A program made the position numbers and the translations under genes. Shown here piece by piece: positions 1-8,367 of a DNA stretch of 35,604 nt. Below the pieces are notes generated by a model. It had not been told where the DNA came from. It made no database searches and saw nothing but the letters and a program-made list of their open reading frames with translations. The stretch is taken from assembly GCF_003550015.1 (NCBI RefSeq), contig NZ_QXEV01000017.1, positions 1 to 35,604 of the forward strand, written 5' to 3'. Position 1 is the stretch's first letter. Every line of letters starts with the position of its first letter. The DNA comes from Anaeroplasma bactoclasticum (GTDB taxonomy: Bacteria; Bacillota_I; Bacilli_A; Acholeplasmatales; Anaeroplasmataceae).

Positions 1-2
1 TT

Positions 3-371
3 ACTTCTATTCCAGGTGTTGGTACCATTACGGGTGCAATGATTATATCTGAAATAGGAGATATAAACAATTTTAAATCACCAGATCAATTATTAGCTTT
101 CGCTGGTTTAGATCCAAGTGTCTACCAATCTGGTGAATTTGAAGCATCACACACTAAAATATCTAAACGTGGTTCTAAATACTTAAGATGGTCTATTCAC
201 CAAGTCTCATCAGGTATTTGGAGATGGGATAAAACATTTGGTGATTATTATTCTAAAAAGATTAACGAAGGTAAACATCATTATGTAGCAATTGGTCATA
301 TTGACAAAAAACTAGTAAGAGTTATTTTCTCGCTTTTAAAGAATAAGCAATCTTTTATTCCACAAAAATAA
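3..371 (+). CDS. IS110-family transposase, C-terminal part (cut by window edge)
   Basis: This is the C-terminal catalytic domain (Transposase_20, IS116/IS110/IS902 type) of a transposase that moves an IS110-family element with a DEDD N-terminal half. The open frame runs in from the left edge, and the ATG at 39 is internal. Just before it the frame reads TSIPGVGTITG, the helix-hairpin-helix-like signature of this family. It is followed by the conserved FAGLDPSVYQSG and the ISKRGSKYLRWS block, and it stops at 371. The N-terminal RuvC-like half lies outside the window, so intactness cannot be judged. IS110 elements lack terminal inverted repeats, so the right end of the element cannot be placed. 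A hairpin terminator follows at 406-442. Confidence 0.9.
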   Translation, partial: TSIPGVGTITGAMIISEIGDINNFKSPDQLLAFAGLDPSVYQSGEFEASHTKISKRGSKYLRWSIHQVSSGIWRWDKTFGDYYSKKINEGKHHYVAIGHIDKKLVRVIFSLLKNKQSFIPQK

Positions 372-405
372 CCATATATAATTTTCAAAGAGCTAGATAA
401 TTCAT

Positions 406-442
406 ATCCTCGTTTTTAAAAATCTCAAAATCGAGGATTTTT
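406..442 (+). terminator. Terminator after the IS110 transposase
   Basis: ATCCTCG (406-412) pairs with CGAGGAT (432-438) and a T-run follows to 442. It probably ends transposase transcription or protects downstream DNA. The rest of the gap to 570 is AT-rich and I see nothing else in it. Confidence 0.6.
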
Positions 443-570
443 ATGCTTGATATAAATAAATCTTAATTATTTTTTCAAATCTCTCTTGATTTATTTATAG
501 TAGGCTTTCATCCATTATAGCATTTATAAATATAAATACTAAAATTTGGGATAAATCACATCATTTCACT

Positions 571-1650
571 CTATTTTAAATCTAAAACCTGGATATCCTT
601 TGGATATTCATTTAATACCTTTACACCAGTTTTGGTAACCATAACTAAATCTTCAATTCTTACACCAATCTTATCCTTAATATAGATACCGGGTTCAATA
701 GAAAAAATCATACCTGGCTTGGCAATAATATCACTAGATAGAGATACATCACCAAAATCATGATCCTCTATTCCAATGAAATGACCAAGTCTATGATTAA
801 AATATTCACCATAGCCAGCAGAGTCAATAATATCTCTTGCAATCTTATCAATATCCTTTAGGGCTACACCTGGCTTTATATGCTTAATCGCTTCTTCATT
901 GGCGCGTCTTACCAAATTATAAATTTCTCTTTGGAAAGCTGTAGGCTCAGCTGTAAAGAATACTCTAGTCATATCAGAGCAATAATCCTTATATACTCCA
1001 CCAACATCAAATAATACCATATCGCCTGCCTCTAATATGGTTTTATCATCAGGCTCATGATGTGGGTCCGCTGCAGTTGCTTTAAATGCGACAATTGGAG
1101 TGAAGGATACTCTATCTATGCCATGCTTCTTATATATTTTATAGCATTCCTCTTGCATTTCTTTTTCACTCATGCCTATTCTTAATGCACATTTAAAATC
1201 CTCCATACATAAATCATTAATATGAGAAGATTCAATCATAAGCTTTTGTTCATCCATATCCTTAACAAAACGAGCATAATCAATAGCCATACATGTTTTA
1301 AATGCACTTGCTGCATGTAAATTCATAAGGCTAATTAAAAATCTCGATGGAAAGAATTTATCTATGCCTAAGGCCTTATGATGAATGATATATGGTAATA
1401 ATTTATCTGGGCCTGATTCTTTATCATTAAAATATACAATCTTAGTATCCTTATCCTCAAAAGAAAATAAATCATTTAATACTAAAATAGGAGTTTCATC
1501 AATTCTTAAAAGTAAGGCAATCATTCTTTCTCCTACATTAAACCATTTACCATACAAATAAAATAATGCATTTTTATCCGATACTATCGTTTGGGATAAG
1601 CCTTCTTGTTCCATTATCTTATATACATTTTCTAATCGATTTAAAAACAT
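571..1650 (-). CDS. M24-family metallopeptidase (Xaa-Pro aminopeptidase/dipeptidase type)
   Basis: A cytosolic dinuclear-metal peptidase that removes or splits residues next to proline, as in peptide turnover. At 359 aa it has the usual length of bacterial PepQ/aminopeptidase P-like proteins. The N-terminal ~130 residues form the creatinase-like domain and the rest is the pita-bread catalytic domain. The five expected metal ligands are visible: two Asp in VLFDVGG and CSDMTRV, His in HRLGHFIG, Glu in SIEPGIYI and Glu in RIEDLV. It starts one base after the upstream gene stops and is probably translated from the same mRNA. Whether it acts on dipeptides or longer peptides cannot be decided from sequence. 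Confidence 0.88.
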   Translation of the reverse strand: MFLNRLENVYKIMEQEGLSQTIVSDKNALFYLYGKWFNVGERMIALLLRIDETPILVLNDLFSFEDKDTKIVYFNDKESGPDKLLPYIIHHKALGIDKFFPSRFLISLMNLHAASAFKTCMAIDYARFVKDMDEQKLMIESSHINDLCMEDFKCALRIGMSEKEMQEECYKIYKKHGIDRVSFTPIVAFKATAADPHHEPDDKTILEAGDMVLFDVGGVYKDYCSDMTRVFFTAEPTAFQREIYNLVRRANEEAIKHIKPGVALKDIDKIARDIIDSAGYGEYFNHRLGHFIGIEDHDFGDVSLSSDIIAKPGMIFSIEPGIYIKDKIGVRIEDLVMVTKTGVKVLNEYPKDIQVLDLK

Positions 1651-1651
1651 A

Positions 1652-2071
1652 TTATTTTACCTCTTCTAATTCTTCTGTCTTTACGCATTGATTAATCATT
1701 CCATTAATCTTATCAATTTCGCTATTTAATTTTTTCATAGCCTCTTCTCTTAAGGGCTTCATACTTTTTAATAAAAATTTCTTTTTAAAAAAGCCACCCT
1801 CAAGCATTTCATATGGCTTATAGGATAATACCTCTAAAGCATATTCAGATACCTTTACAAGCTCTTTAGCGTATTCTTCCTCATCCTTCATATAAACATA
1901 TAATCTTTGATATTGATTAAATAGTCTAACCATACCTTTCGCAAACTTCGTATATTCATGATCTATACCAAGCTGTTCTTTAAATAAGGTATGCTCTTTT
2001 GCAACCTCAGTAAGATTATTTAAAAATAGTGTCATAATGTCATTAATTTCATCAATTCTATTATTTTCCAT
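1652..2071 (-). CDS. Hypothetical small helical protein
   Basis: A 139-aa charged protein predicted to be almost all alpha-helical, with no signal peptide, membrane segment or cysteine pair. I do not recognise a family. It begins after a good ribosome binding site (AGGAG, 6 nt before ATG) and ends one base before the M24 peptidase start, so the two form an operon. The basic stretch FFKKKFLLKSMK lies near residue 95-105. A TATAAT-like -10 and a perfect palindrome lie upstream. Function unknown. Confidence 0.7.
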   Translation of the reverse strand: MENNRIDEINDIMTLFLNNLTEVAKEHTLFKEQLGIDHEYTKFAKGMVRLFNQYQRLYVYMKDEEEYAKELVKVSEYALEVLSYKPYEMLEGGFFKKKFLLKSMKPLREEAMKKLNSEIDKINGMINQCVKTEELEEVK

Positions 2072-2083
2072 ATATAACTCCTA

Positions 2084-2120
2084 ATATGGATTATATCCAT
2101 ATTTCATATTCTTTATTATA
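2084..2120 (-). promoter_or_regulatory. Promoter and palindrome ahead of the peptidase operon
   Basis: On the minus strand TATAAT (2115-2120) is a good -10; the matching -35 position reads TAGGCA, a weak match. Downstream, ATATGGAT (2084-2091) and ATCCATAT (2095-2102) form a perfect 8-bp inverted repeat with a 3-nt centre, ending just before the ribosome binding site. It could be an operator or a 5'-UTR hairpin. Confidence 0.4.
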
Positions 2121-2133
2121 ACCGATTTATATA

Positions 2134-2550
2134 TCATTGCCTAGAAAATATTGAAAAAACAAAGGAAAAATTACTTTTGAATATATGAATTATTTCTTTA
2201 GTTTGTATAGATACATCATAGGATATATTTAATACATTTTCAAATATATATAAACTAAATGTATAGGCATCCCCTTCCATATAGGATAAATTGTATTCAA
2301 TATCATGATTTATTTCATAATTAATTATTTTAGATATATTATCTTTAATATTCTTTCTATATATGAATTGGTAATGATGCCTAAGCTCATGTAATGCGAT
2401 AAATAATGTTTTATTATAATCATCATATATCTTTAAATGAATTACTCCATCCGTATAATAAGAATTATCCATATCATAAATAATTTTAGGCATAGCTATA
2501 TTTAACATATTAGCTATTTTAATTAAAACACTCTTAATTTTATGTTTCAT
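2134..2550 (-). CDS. Small HExxH (zincin-like) protein
   Basis: This 138-aa protein carries HELRHHYQF (residues about 54-62), an HExxH zinc-binding motif followed by bulky residues. Later it has YMEGDAYTFS, where the Glu/Asp could supply a third ligand. That layout resembles ImmA/IrrE-like and related small metalloproteins found beside mobile DNA, but no DNA-binding domain is present and I cannot name a family. The N-terminus is basic and helical. The ATG lacks a strong ribosome binding site, so expression is probably low. It diverges from the RNA methyltransferase gene. Proteolytic activity is inferred only from the motif. Confidence 0.65.
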   Translation of the reverse strand: MKHKIKSVLIKIANMLNIAMPKIIYDMDNSYYTDGVIHLKIYDDYNKTLFIALHELRHHYQFIYRKNIKDNISKIINYEINHDIEYNLSYMEGDAYTFSLYIFENVLNISYDVSIQTKEIIHIFKSNFSFVFSIFSRQ

Positions 2551-2651
2551 AGTATAAACAAGGTCAAATATATTATATCTTAGAATATATGAAATAAATT
2601 TTCAGGTTTTTGCTAAAAAAATTATGATATAATGACCTAGGAGGTAATTAT

Positions 2652-3548
2652 ATGGAAAATATAGTTGATATTCCAAAGTTTTTAAATGACTTACTAAATA
2701 AGCAATATGGAAATGAATTAAAAAATGAAATCATAAAAGGATATAAGAGTAAAAGAATTACATCCTTTAGAGTAAATACGTTAAAGGCTACGGATTTAGA
2801 GGTATTAGATGAAATCAAAAATATGGGAATAGACTGTAAAGCATATTCCGATATTCCTCATGCATATATAATTACAAATGGAACTGCCAAGGATTTTTAT
2901 GATACAAAATTAGTTAAGGATGGCAAAATCTATTTTCAAAGCCTATCTTCTATGCTTCCACCATTATTCTTAGATGCCAAGGAAAAGGAAACTATCTTAG
3001 ATATGGCTGCAGCCCCAGGTGGTAAAACCACAGAGCTTGCTGCAATCACAAATAATAAGGCAGAAATTACAGCCTGTGAGGTAAATAAGATTCGTGCAGA
3101 AAGATTAAAATATAATATTAATCTTCAAGGAGCAAATGTATTTGTTATGAACCAGGATGCGAAAAGATTAGATGATTATTTTTCTTTTGATAAGATTTTG
3201 CTTGATGCACCTTGTAGTGGAGCAGGTACCCTAGATTTAAATAATCCAAAGAATATAAAATCATTTAGCTTTGAGCTTGTTAAAAATTCAGCAAAGCTTC
3301 AAGAGGAATTATTAAAAAAAGCTTTAAAAATATTAAAGCCTAATCACGAAATGATTTATTCTACTTGTTCTATTTTAGCTTTAGAAAATGAAGATGTATT
3401 AAATAAAGTATTAAAACAATTTAATGCGAAAATAGTACCTATTTCTTTTCCAAATTTACCAACTCTACCATCTAAAATTGATGGTACCATTCTAGTTAGA
3501 CCAAATGAATATTTTGAAGGCTTCTTTATAGCCAAGATAAAAAAGTAA
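2652..3548 (+). CDS. NOL1/NOP2/Sun-family RNA m5C methyltransferase (RsmF/RsmB-like)
   Basis: An SAM-dependent cytosine-C5 methyltransferase acting on rRNA or tRNA. The SAM-binding motif DMAAAPGGKT sits near residue 117. The two family cysteines are in DAPCSGAGT (motif IV) and YSTCSI (motif VI, catalytic pair). At 298 aa it lacks the NusB-like N-terminal domain of RsmB and the long C-terminal extension of RsmF, so it is a minimal RsmF-type enzyme. The start has AGGAGG 7 nt upstream. The gene ends in a hairpin shared with the convergent NYN gene. The exact RNA target cannot be read from sequence. Confidence 0.9.
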   Translation: MENIVDIPKFLNDLLNKQYGNELKNEIIKGYKSKRITSFRVNTLKATDLEVLDEIKNMGIDCKAYSDIPHAYIITNGTAKDFYDTKLVKDGKIYFQSLSSMLPPLFLDAKEKETILDMAAAPGGKTTELAAITNNKAEITACEVNKIRAERLKYNINLQGANVFVMNQDAKRLDDYFSFDKILLDAPCSGAGTLDLNNPKNIKSFSFELVKNSAKLQEELLKKALKILKPNHEMIYSTCSILALENEDVLNKVLKQFNAKIVPISFPNLPTLPSKIDGTILVRPNEYFEGFFIAKIKK

Positions 3549-3570
3549 AAGGGATATAAAATCCCTTTTT
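3547..3570. terminator. Bidirectional terminator between convergent genes
   Basis: AAAAGGGAT (3547-3555) pairs with ATCCCTTTT (3561-3569) around a 5-nt loop, with A/T runs on both sides. It serves the methyltransferase (plus) and the NYN operon (minus); the stop codon of the latter overlaps the hairpin. Confidence 0.85.
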
Positions 3571-4447
3571 AAATAGACAAATCATCATCCATAATTGTTT
3601 TTACAACTTCAACTGGCTTTGTCTTTTCTCTTTTAGGCTTCATAGGAGCCTTTTTCTTTTTTGATTCTCTTGGCTTAACTTCCTTTTTAGGACCTTGTTT
3701 TTTAGGCTTAGCTTTCTTTTCTTCCTTTTTGACATCAACTACAATTCGAACATCTTCTTTATCCTTGAATGATAAGAAATAGGAATTTTTCTTTTCTTCT
3801 GTTAGCTTTAATCTATCCTTGAAGGATGCTTGGAAGAAATCTCTTGCCTTTTCATAGCCATAATTTCTTACATCGAAATCTGTATAAGCCTTACGAATGG
3901 ACTCCACAATAACAGATAGCTGTGCCATACCATTATTTTCATTAAGTACTGCTTCTATGATTTCATATAATTTTTCAATAGATACAATTTCTGTATCATC
4001 CTCTTCTATTCTTTCCTTCTTAGAGAAGATATTTTCAGAATAGATAAACTTTGTACAGGATGCCCTATAGGATTCAGGAGTAAGCTTTCTTCCTATTCCA
4101 ATTACTTCCTTACCTGCATTTCTCCATTCTCTTGCAAGAGGGGTGTAATCCGAATCGGATGCGACAATAATTACTCCATCAATAAAGGATTTTTCATATA
4201 GGACCTTCATTCCTTCAATAACTAAGGAAATATCAAGTGAATTCTTTCCCTTAGTAAAATTCATAGTCTGCACACATGTAATTGCATGCTTCTGAGCTAT
4301 TTTTAACCATGGATGAGATTGAGGAATTTGTGTAAAATTACCAATTAAATAACGAATTGGAGTATCTCCAAGCTTAGTTAATTCTTGAAAAACCTCATCC
4401 ATTCTTGGTTCAGCATTTTCTGAATCAATTAATAAAGCGTATTTCAT
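3569..4447 (-). CDS. NYN-domain (LabA/PIN-like) protein with OST-HTH/LOTUS domain
   Basis: Residues 1-140 form a NYN domain, a PIN-like nuclease fold. Acidic residues are in LIDSEN (D8), SLDISLV and ASDSDYTPL, matching the metal-binding Asp set of LabA-like proteins. Residues about 155-225 look like an OST-HTH/LOTUS RNA-binding domain, with the typical G-M-x-L-S and yGYEKARDFF pattern. The C-terminal ~65 residues are a Lys/Pro-rich basic tail (KKEEKKAKPKKQGPKK and similar) that probably contacts nucleic acid. The combination suggests an RNA-processing or RNA-binding role; substrate unknown. It is the last gene of a four-gene operon, 11 bp after the preceding stop. Confidence 0.85.
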   Translation of the reverse strand: MKYALLIDSENAEPRMDEVFQELTKLGDTPIRYLIGNFTQIPQSHPWLKIAQKHAITCVQTMNFTKGKNSLDISLVIEGMKVLYEKSFIDGVIIVASDSDYTPLAREWRNAGKEVIGIGRKLTPESYRASCTKFIYSENIFSKKERIEEDDTEIVSIEKLYEIIEAVLNENNGMAQLSVIVESIRKAYTDFDVRNYGYEKARDFFQASFKDRLKLTEEKKNSYFLSFKDKEDVRIVVDVKKEEKKAKPKKQGPKKEVKPRESKKKKAPMKPKREKTKPVEVVKTIMDDDLSI

Positions 4448-4458
4448 TTTTTCTCCTA

Positions 4459-5295
4459 TTATTCTTCAGTTACTTCATATCTAAATTGAGTGAGATAGAA
4501 GTTTTCCTTTAGGTTTGCTTTAATATCCTCTATATCTACTTTAGTAAAGTCAACACCAAGCATTTCTTTAGGATTAGTATTATCATTTGGCTTTGCCATA
4601 GGGTCACCTAAGGCAAGTAATACATTATCTTGATTCCCCTCAAATATACCATATCCTTCTGCATCAAGTAAAAGAATAGGCTCCTTTGCCTTATTATCAT
4701 CTAGGATACGAATATGCTTAGCTTCAACTAAAAATACCCACGCATCCATATAACCATAGCACATTCTTGGTTCAGTTAAATTATAAATTGCATATGCTGC
4801 ATAATCCGATGCTAAATAAGAGTAATCATCTAAATCAGAATACTCTATAGAGGATACAAATGCATAATCTCCACTTTCTAGATAAACCATTTCACTCATT
4901 AGGCTTCTCATAGTGGATAATGCTCCATACATAATATCGGACAAGCTTGCTCTTAGAGGGATTAAAAGCTTTCTATTAAATTCTTTAGAGCTTCTCTCCC
5001 AAGAAATAGTAACTGGGATTGCTCCATGTGTCCATATGTATAAAAGCTCATTTGTTAAGGCAGTAAAATCATTTTCTTTTGATGTAACCTTCTCTTTAAT
5101 ACTAGAAGAAACATAATCTGAAGAAGTTAAAAAGCAATATAGGCTATAAAGAATAGATGGCATCATTTCCTTAAAGCCTTCTACATTTACCTTCATAGCT
5201 TCTGAATTGATATATTCATTAATTATATCCTCTAAAATATTACTATTTTCATTAAAATAGTTTTTTATAAAGGATAAATATTCTTCTGGATTCAT
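4459..5295 (-). CDS. Hypothetical acidic cytosolic protein
   Basis: A 278-aa protein that I do not recognise. It is acidic, without membrane segments or signal peptide, mostly helical at the N-terminus and mixed later. I placed the start at the ATG at 5295 rather than at an in-frame ATG 27 bases upstream. AGGAGAGG lies 4 nt before 5295, and the upstream ATG would lie inside the preceding gene. With this start the gene begins one base after the RluA-type synthase stops. Its position between an RNA-modifying enzyme and an NYN protein makes an RNA-related role conceivable, but nothing in the sequence shows it. Confidence 0.7.
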   Translation of the reverse strand: MNPEEYLSFIKNYFNENSNILEDIINEYINSEAMKVNVEGFKEMMPSILYSLYCFLTSSDYVSSSIKEKVTSKENDFTALTNELLYIWTHGAIPVTISWERSSKEFNRKLLIPLRASLSDIMYGALSTMRSLMSEMVYLESGDYAFVSSIEYSDLDDYSYLASDYAAYAIYNLTEPRMCYGYMDAWVFLVEAKHIRILDDNKAKEPILLLDAEGYGIFEGNQDNVLLALGDPMAKPNDNTNPKEMLGVDFTKVDIEDIKANLKENFYLTQFRYEVTEE

Positions 5296-5296
5296 A

Positions 5297-6247
5297 TTAC
5301 CTCTCCTTTTCAAATGGTCCAAAGAAAATGTTTGGTACAGGAGCCTTAATGGAGATTAGCTTACCTGTAATTGGGTTTTTAAATTCTAGCTTAGAGGCAT
5401 GGAGTCCTAGTCTCTTTAAAGGATTTTTTGTATACCCATATTTTTCATCACCGACAATAGGATGTCCTAAATCCTGCATATGAACACGAATTTGGTTCTT
5501 TCTTCCGGTGTAGATTAAAACAGACAATAAGGAATACTGTCCATTTTCTTTTTTGACCTTATAATCCGTTACTGCCTTTTGTCCGGATGGGTCTTGTGTG
5601 GAGTAAACCAAATTATTTTGGTTTTCTTTCAAATAAGAGGTAATTCTGCCTTCCTTTTCCTTTAAGGTTCCCTCAATCATAGCATAGTACTCTCTTGTTT
5701 GGATTAATTCATTCCATTTTAATCTTAGCATAGAATGAATTTTAACATTTTTGGCAAAAACTAGTACTCCACTAGTTTCCTTATCAATTCGATGTAAAAC
5801 GAAAGGACGAGATGTAGGATCATTATCCTGCATATATTCTAAGACATAAGAGAAAGCACATTCTCTTTCCTTATCGCTTTCAACACTTAATAAGCCAGCT
5901 GGCTTATTAATCGCAATAAAATCATCATCCTCATATATAATATCCAAAAATACCTTTTTAGGCTTACTATTCTTATTCTTTGGATCAGTTTTCATTCTTG
6001 GCATTTCAGTAACTGGTCTTTTAGATATTTTAACCTCATCGTCCTTCGCAAGCATTAAATTATACTGAGATACAGGACTACCATTTACTAATACCATATG
6101 ATGAGATAATAAATTCTTAACATTATTTCTAGAAGTATTCATTTTTTTTAGAAGGAATTCTAATAATTCATCACTACGATTTACTTTAAATGTAGCTGTA
6201 AATTCCATTTTAGGTGTATCATCTTTTTTTCTTATATTGTTTCTCAT
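5297..6247 (-). CDS. RluA/RluD-family pseudouridine synthase with S4 domain
   Basis: Converts uridine to pseudouridine in rRNA or tRNA. Residues about 18-80 form an S4 RNA-binding domain, and the catalytic domain follows from about residue 98. The active-site motif is HRIDKETSG, whose Asp is the catalytic residue. The conserved YAMIEG and GRKNQIRVHM blocks also fit the RluA family. At 316 aa it has the normal length. It starts 2 bp after the radical-SAM-like gene and overlaps the ribosome binding site of the next gene, so the operon is tightly coupled. RluC/RluD-type specificity cannot be separated by eye. Confidence 0.92.
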   Translation of the reverse strand: MRNNIRKKDDTPKMEFTATFKVNRSDELLEFLLKKMNTSRNNVKNLLSHHMVLVNGSPVSQYNLMLAKDDEVKISKRPVTEMPRMKTDPKNKNSKPKKVFLDIIYEDDDFIAINKPAGLLSVESDKERECAFSYVLEYMQDNDPTSRPFVLHRIDKETSGVLVFAKNVKIHSMLRLKWNELIQTREYYAMIEGTLKEKEGRITSYLKENQNNLVYSTQDPSGQKAVTDYKVKKENGQYSLLSVLIYTGRKNQIRVHMQDLGHPIVGDEKYGYTKNPLKRLGLHASKLEFKNPITGKLISIKAPVPNIFFGPFEKER

Positions 6248-6249
6248 AC

Positions 6250-7434
6250 TTATTTCCTCTTTAAGGATTTCTTTCTTAGCTTTTTAGCAAAGCTTGATGT
6301 AAATACATTTTCTATTTTATCCATAGATAAGCTACCCAAGCGATATTTTAAATCCTTATCTGCATATAAACCAAAATCACCATGGGTATAATAGCTAGAT
6401 ACCATATCTTGTCTATAAACTGGGATAATATTCATTTTGGAAATATCCTTTTCTTTTAAAATAGCTTTAGAATCTAGCTTTAATTCTAAAGAATACATAT
6501 TGGCATAATAATATATTTGTTTTAATAAAATATCTTTATTCTCAATAGTATCATCTATTTCAACCTCAAAGCTTCTGATTCCCTTTTGATGTAAGTATTT
6601 CATTAAATCTAAATAATTTAAATTATCTTTAGTTATTCTTGTTTTAATAGATATCTTTAAATTTGCTTGCATAGCCAATTTGATTAAAGATAATAAATCC
6701 TTTGTATTTAAATTGGAAAGCTTCATTTCAACTTCATTATCTAAGCTATTCATAGGAATCCTAATTTCATCTAAGCCAGCTTCTTTTAATCTTAAAAGTC
6801 CAGCTACAGGCATTTTACCATCAGATTCATAAATATTATAAAAGCATTTTTTATCACTTAAATAGCTTGTTGCATTAGAATCTTCTGATAATATCTTTGG
6901 ATATATGATAGTTAATACCTTTTGATATTCTAAGGAACTTAAAATTTCATGCATCTCATGAATAGATGATACCTTACCATCTGCCATAACATATACCCTA
7001 GATGGTCTATGATATAAATAAGAATATAAATATTCTGGGAATCTTTTACATAGTTTCGTTAAAATCTCACCATTCATATATCTTTTGATTTCATCTAAAT
7101 ACCTATTTATGACTTCTATAACCTCTTCTGTTGGTGTATTTGGAATCATCTTACTAATTACACGAATAGTTTCATCTAAAATGAATGAAGTATTCTTTTT
7201 ATCCTGAATAGGATATAAATTCTTATTTAACACCTTCATAAACTCATTAAAATAAATACCATCCATACATTTAATTTTTGTATAATAGGATCCACCTAGA
7301 ATAAGAATAAAGTCAAAAGACTCCTTTCTTTTTAAAGGAGCAACGAGCTGCAGCTTTATTCTTTCATCCTTCTTTGGAGTAAAGAATACTGTATTCACTT
7401 CTTCCATTTTTTCTAAGTAATCCTTTATTTCCAT
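6250..7434 (-). CDS. Radical-SAM/SPASM-like protein lacking the cluster cysteines
   Basis: This 394-aa protein has the layout of a radical SAM enzyme in its second half. LLRLKEAGLDEIRIPMNSL resembles the barrel strand of the family, then ISIKTRITKDN, and near the C-terminus DKDLKYRLGSLSMDKIE leads into VFTSSFAKKLRKK. The last block mimics the SPASM ending ('lGNl ... iw ... a..lr'). The protein has only three cysteines, all scattered, so neither the CxxxCxxC [4Fe-4S] motif nor SPASM cysteines exist. It is therefore probably a non-catalytic relative with a structural or binding role. It is first in a four-gene operon with RNA-related genes. The family link is inferred from pattern only. Confidence 0.55.
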   Translation of the reverse strand: MEIKDYLEKMEEVNTVFFTPKKDERIKLQLVAPLKRKESFDFILILGGSYYTKIKCMDGIYFNEFMKVLNKNLYPIQDKKNTSFILDETIRVISKMIPNTPTEEVIEVINRYLDEIKRYMNGEILTKLCKRFPEYLYSYLYHRPSRVYVMADGKVSSIHEMHEILSSLEYQKVLTIIYPKILSEDSNATSYLSDKKCFYNIYESDGKMPVAGLLRLKEAGLDEIRIPMNSLDNEVEMKLSNLNTKDLLSLIKLAMQANLKISIKTRITKDNLNYLDLMKYLHQKGIRSFEVEIDDTIENKDILLKQIYYYANMYSLELKLDSKAILKEKDISKMNIIPVYRQDMVSSYYTHGDFGLYADKDLKYRLGSLSMDKIENVFTSSFAKKLRKKSLKRK

Positions 7435-7473
7435 AAATGTAACCTCATAACCATTATATCATAGATATAATAA

Positions 7474-7499
7474 GAACAAAAGATTCCTTAAAGGAATCT
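7474..7499 (-). terminator. Probable terminator after the GNAT gene
   Basis: AGATTCCT (7481-7488) pairs with AGGAATCT (7492-7499) around a 3-nt loop. On the minus strand it is followed by a short T-rich tract. The GNAT stop codon overlaps it. Confidence 0.6.
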
Positions 7500-7989
7500 A
7501 ATAGTCAAATTCATTGTCCATAATTTTTATTTTGGATAATGTTTCTTCCCCATTATACTTTTTTCTAATCTCAATTAAATTAATTACAGTATAATCTTTG
7601 GATTTTAAGAAATTAATAATCGCATTATTATTTGGATGAACATAATTATATAATGTATCTTCTCCCATCGCTTTTGATACATTCTCTGAAAAATCATATA
7701 AAAGGGAGGCAACACCTTTTCTTCTTGATTCTTCTAATACATAAATTTGTTCCACCCAAATTACTCCATCAATTCTTAAAATGATATAGCCTAAGGCCTT
7801 ATCATCCTCTATACAAAGATATATTTTATATTTCTTTTTATAAGTTATATATTCTTCTAATTCTTCTTTGGCATCTTCTATATTTGGCTTAGATTCTATA
7901 TTTTTAAATCTTCTTAAAGTAACCCTGAATAAAGAAATCATAGTTGCCAAATCTAAATAATATTTTTCATTATATTCTATAATTTCCAT
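7498..7989 (-). CDS. GNAT-family N-acetyltransferase
   Basis: A 163-aa acetyl-CoA-dependent acyltransferase. The acetyl-CoA binding motif A is EQIYVLEESRRKGVASLLYDF-like, with the R-x-x-G-x-A loop at residues about 90-97, preceded by the beta strand ALGYIILRIDGVIWV. The C-terminal half (NAIINFLKSKDY) is also typical. The substrate cannot be predicted. The start codon overlaps the stop of the TfoX-N gene by one base (TAATG arrangement), which indicates translational coupling. Confidence 0.85.
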   Translation of the reverse strand: MEIIEYNEKYYLDLATMISLFRVTLRRFKNIESKPNIEDAKEELEEYITYKKKYKIYLCIEDDKALGYIILRIDGVIWVEQIYVLEESRRKGVASLLYDFSENVSKAMGEDTLYNYVHPNNNAIINFLKSKDYTVINLIEIRKKYNGEETLSKIKIMDNEFDY

Positions 7990-8282
7990 TATTTATCACC
8001 CAATTCTAAAGTCATATTTTCAATGATTTTTTTTATTTCATTTCTATTTTCAATATCTATTAAATACATAGCTTTCGCATTTGTATAAGGTATTTCTTCT
8101 TTAAAGCCTAAGCTTTGGGTATATTTCGTTTTTTTAATTAAGAATCTATCATCATAGATTCCCCCAAATAAAACCCCATCATTATATAATAAATATTCTC
8201 CCATCATCTTTTTGTATGTAATAGAATCTATTTCAGATAATAAGCTTAATACATAATCTAAATATTCTTCTTTACTTGGCAT
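7989..8282 (-). CDS. TfoX N-terminal-domain protein
   Basis: A 97-aa single-domain protein matching the TfoX_N family. The landmarks are ITYKKMMGEYLLYNDGVLFG (conserved K-x-M-x-G-E/Y-x-Y and the G-x-I/V-F/Y-G turn) and DRFLIKKT. In gammaproteobacteria TfoX is a competence regulator, but stand-alone TfoX_N proteins in Bacillota have no settled role. I chose the ATG at 8282, which has GAGGTG 6 nt upstream. A GTG at 8291 would lie within that ribosome binding site. It is co-translated with the GNAT gene. Confidence 0.82.
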   Translation of the reverse strand: MPSKEEYLDYVLSLLSEIDSITYKKMMGEYLLYNDGVLFGGIYDDRFLIKKTKYTQSLGFKEEIPYTNAKAMYLIDIENRNEIKKIIENMTLELGDK

Positions 8283-8330
8283 AGGAATCACCTCATTTTT
8301 ATAATAATATAGATAGAAATATCATTCAAT

Positions 8331-8365
8331 AAATAAGAAAAAATGATACAAAAAGTATCATTTTT
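8331..8365 (-). terminator. Terminator of the antiporter-luxS operon
   Basis: An 11-bp stem, 8339-8349 with 8355-8365, closes a 5-nt loop. On the minus strand a T-rich tract follows. It ends transcription after luxS and separates it from the TfoX gene. Confidence 0.8.
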
Positions 8366-8367
8366 CA

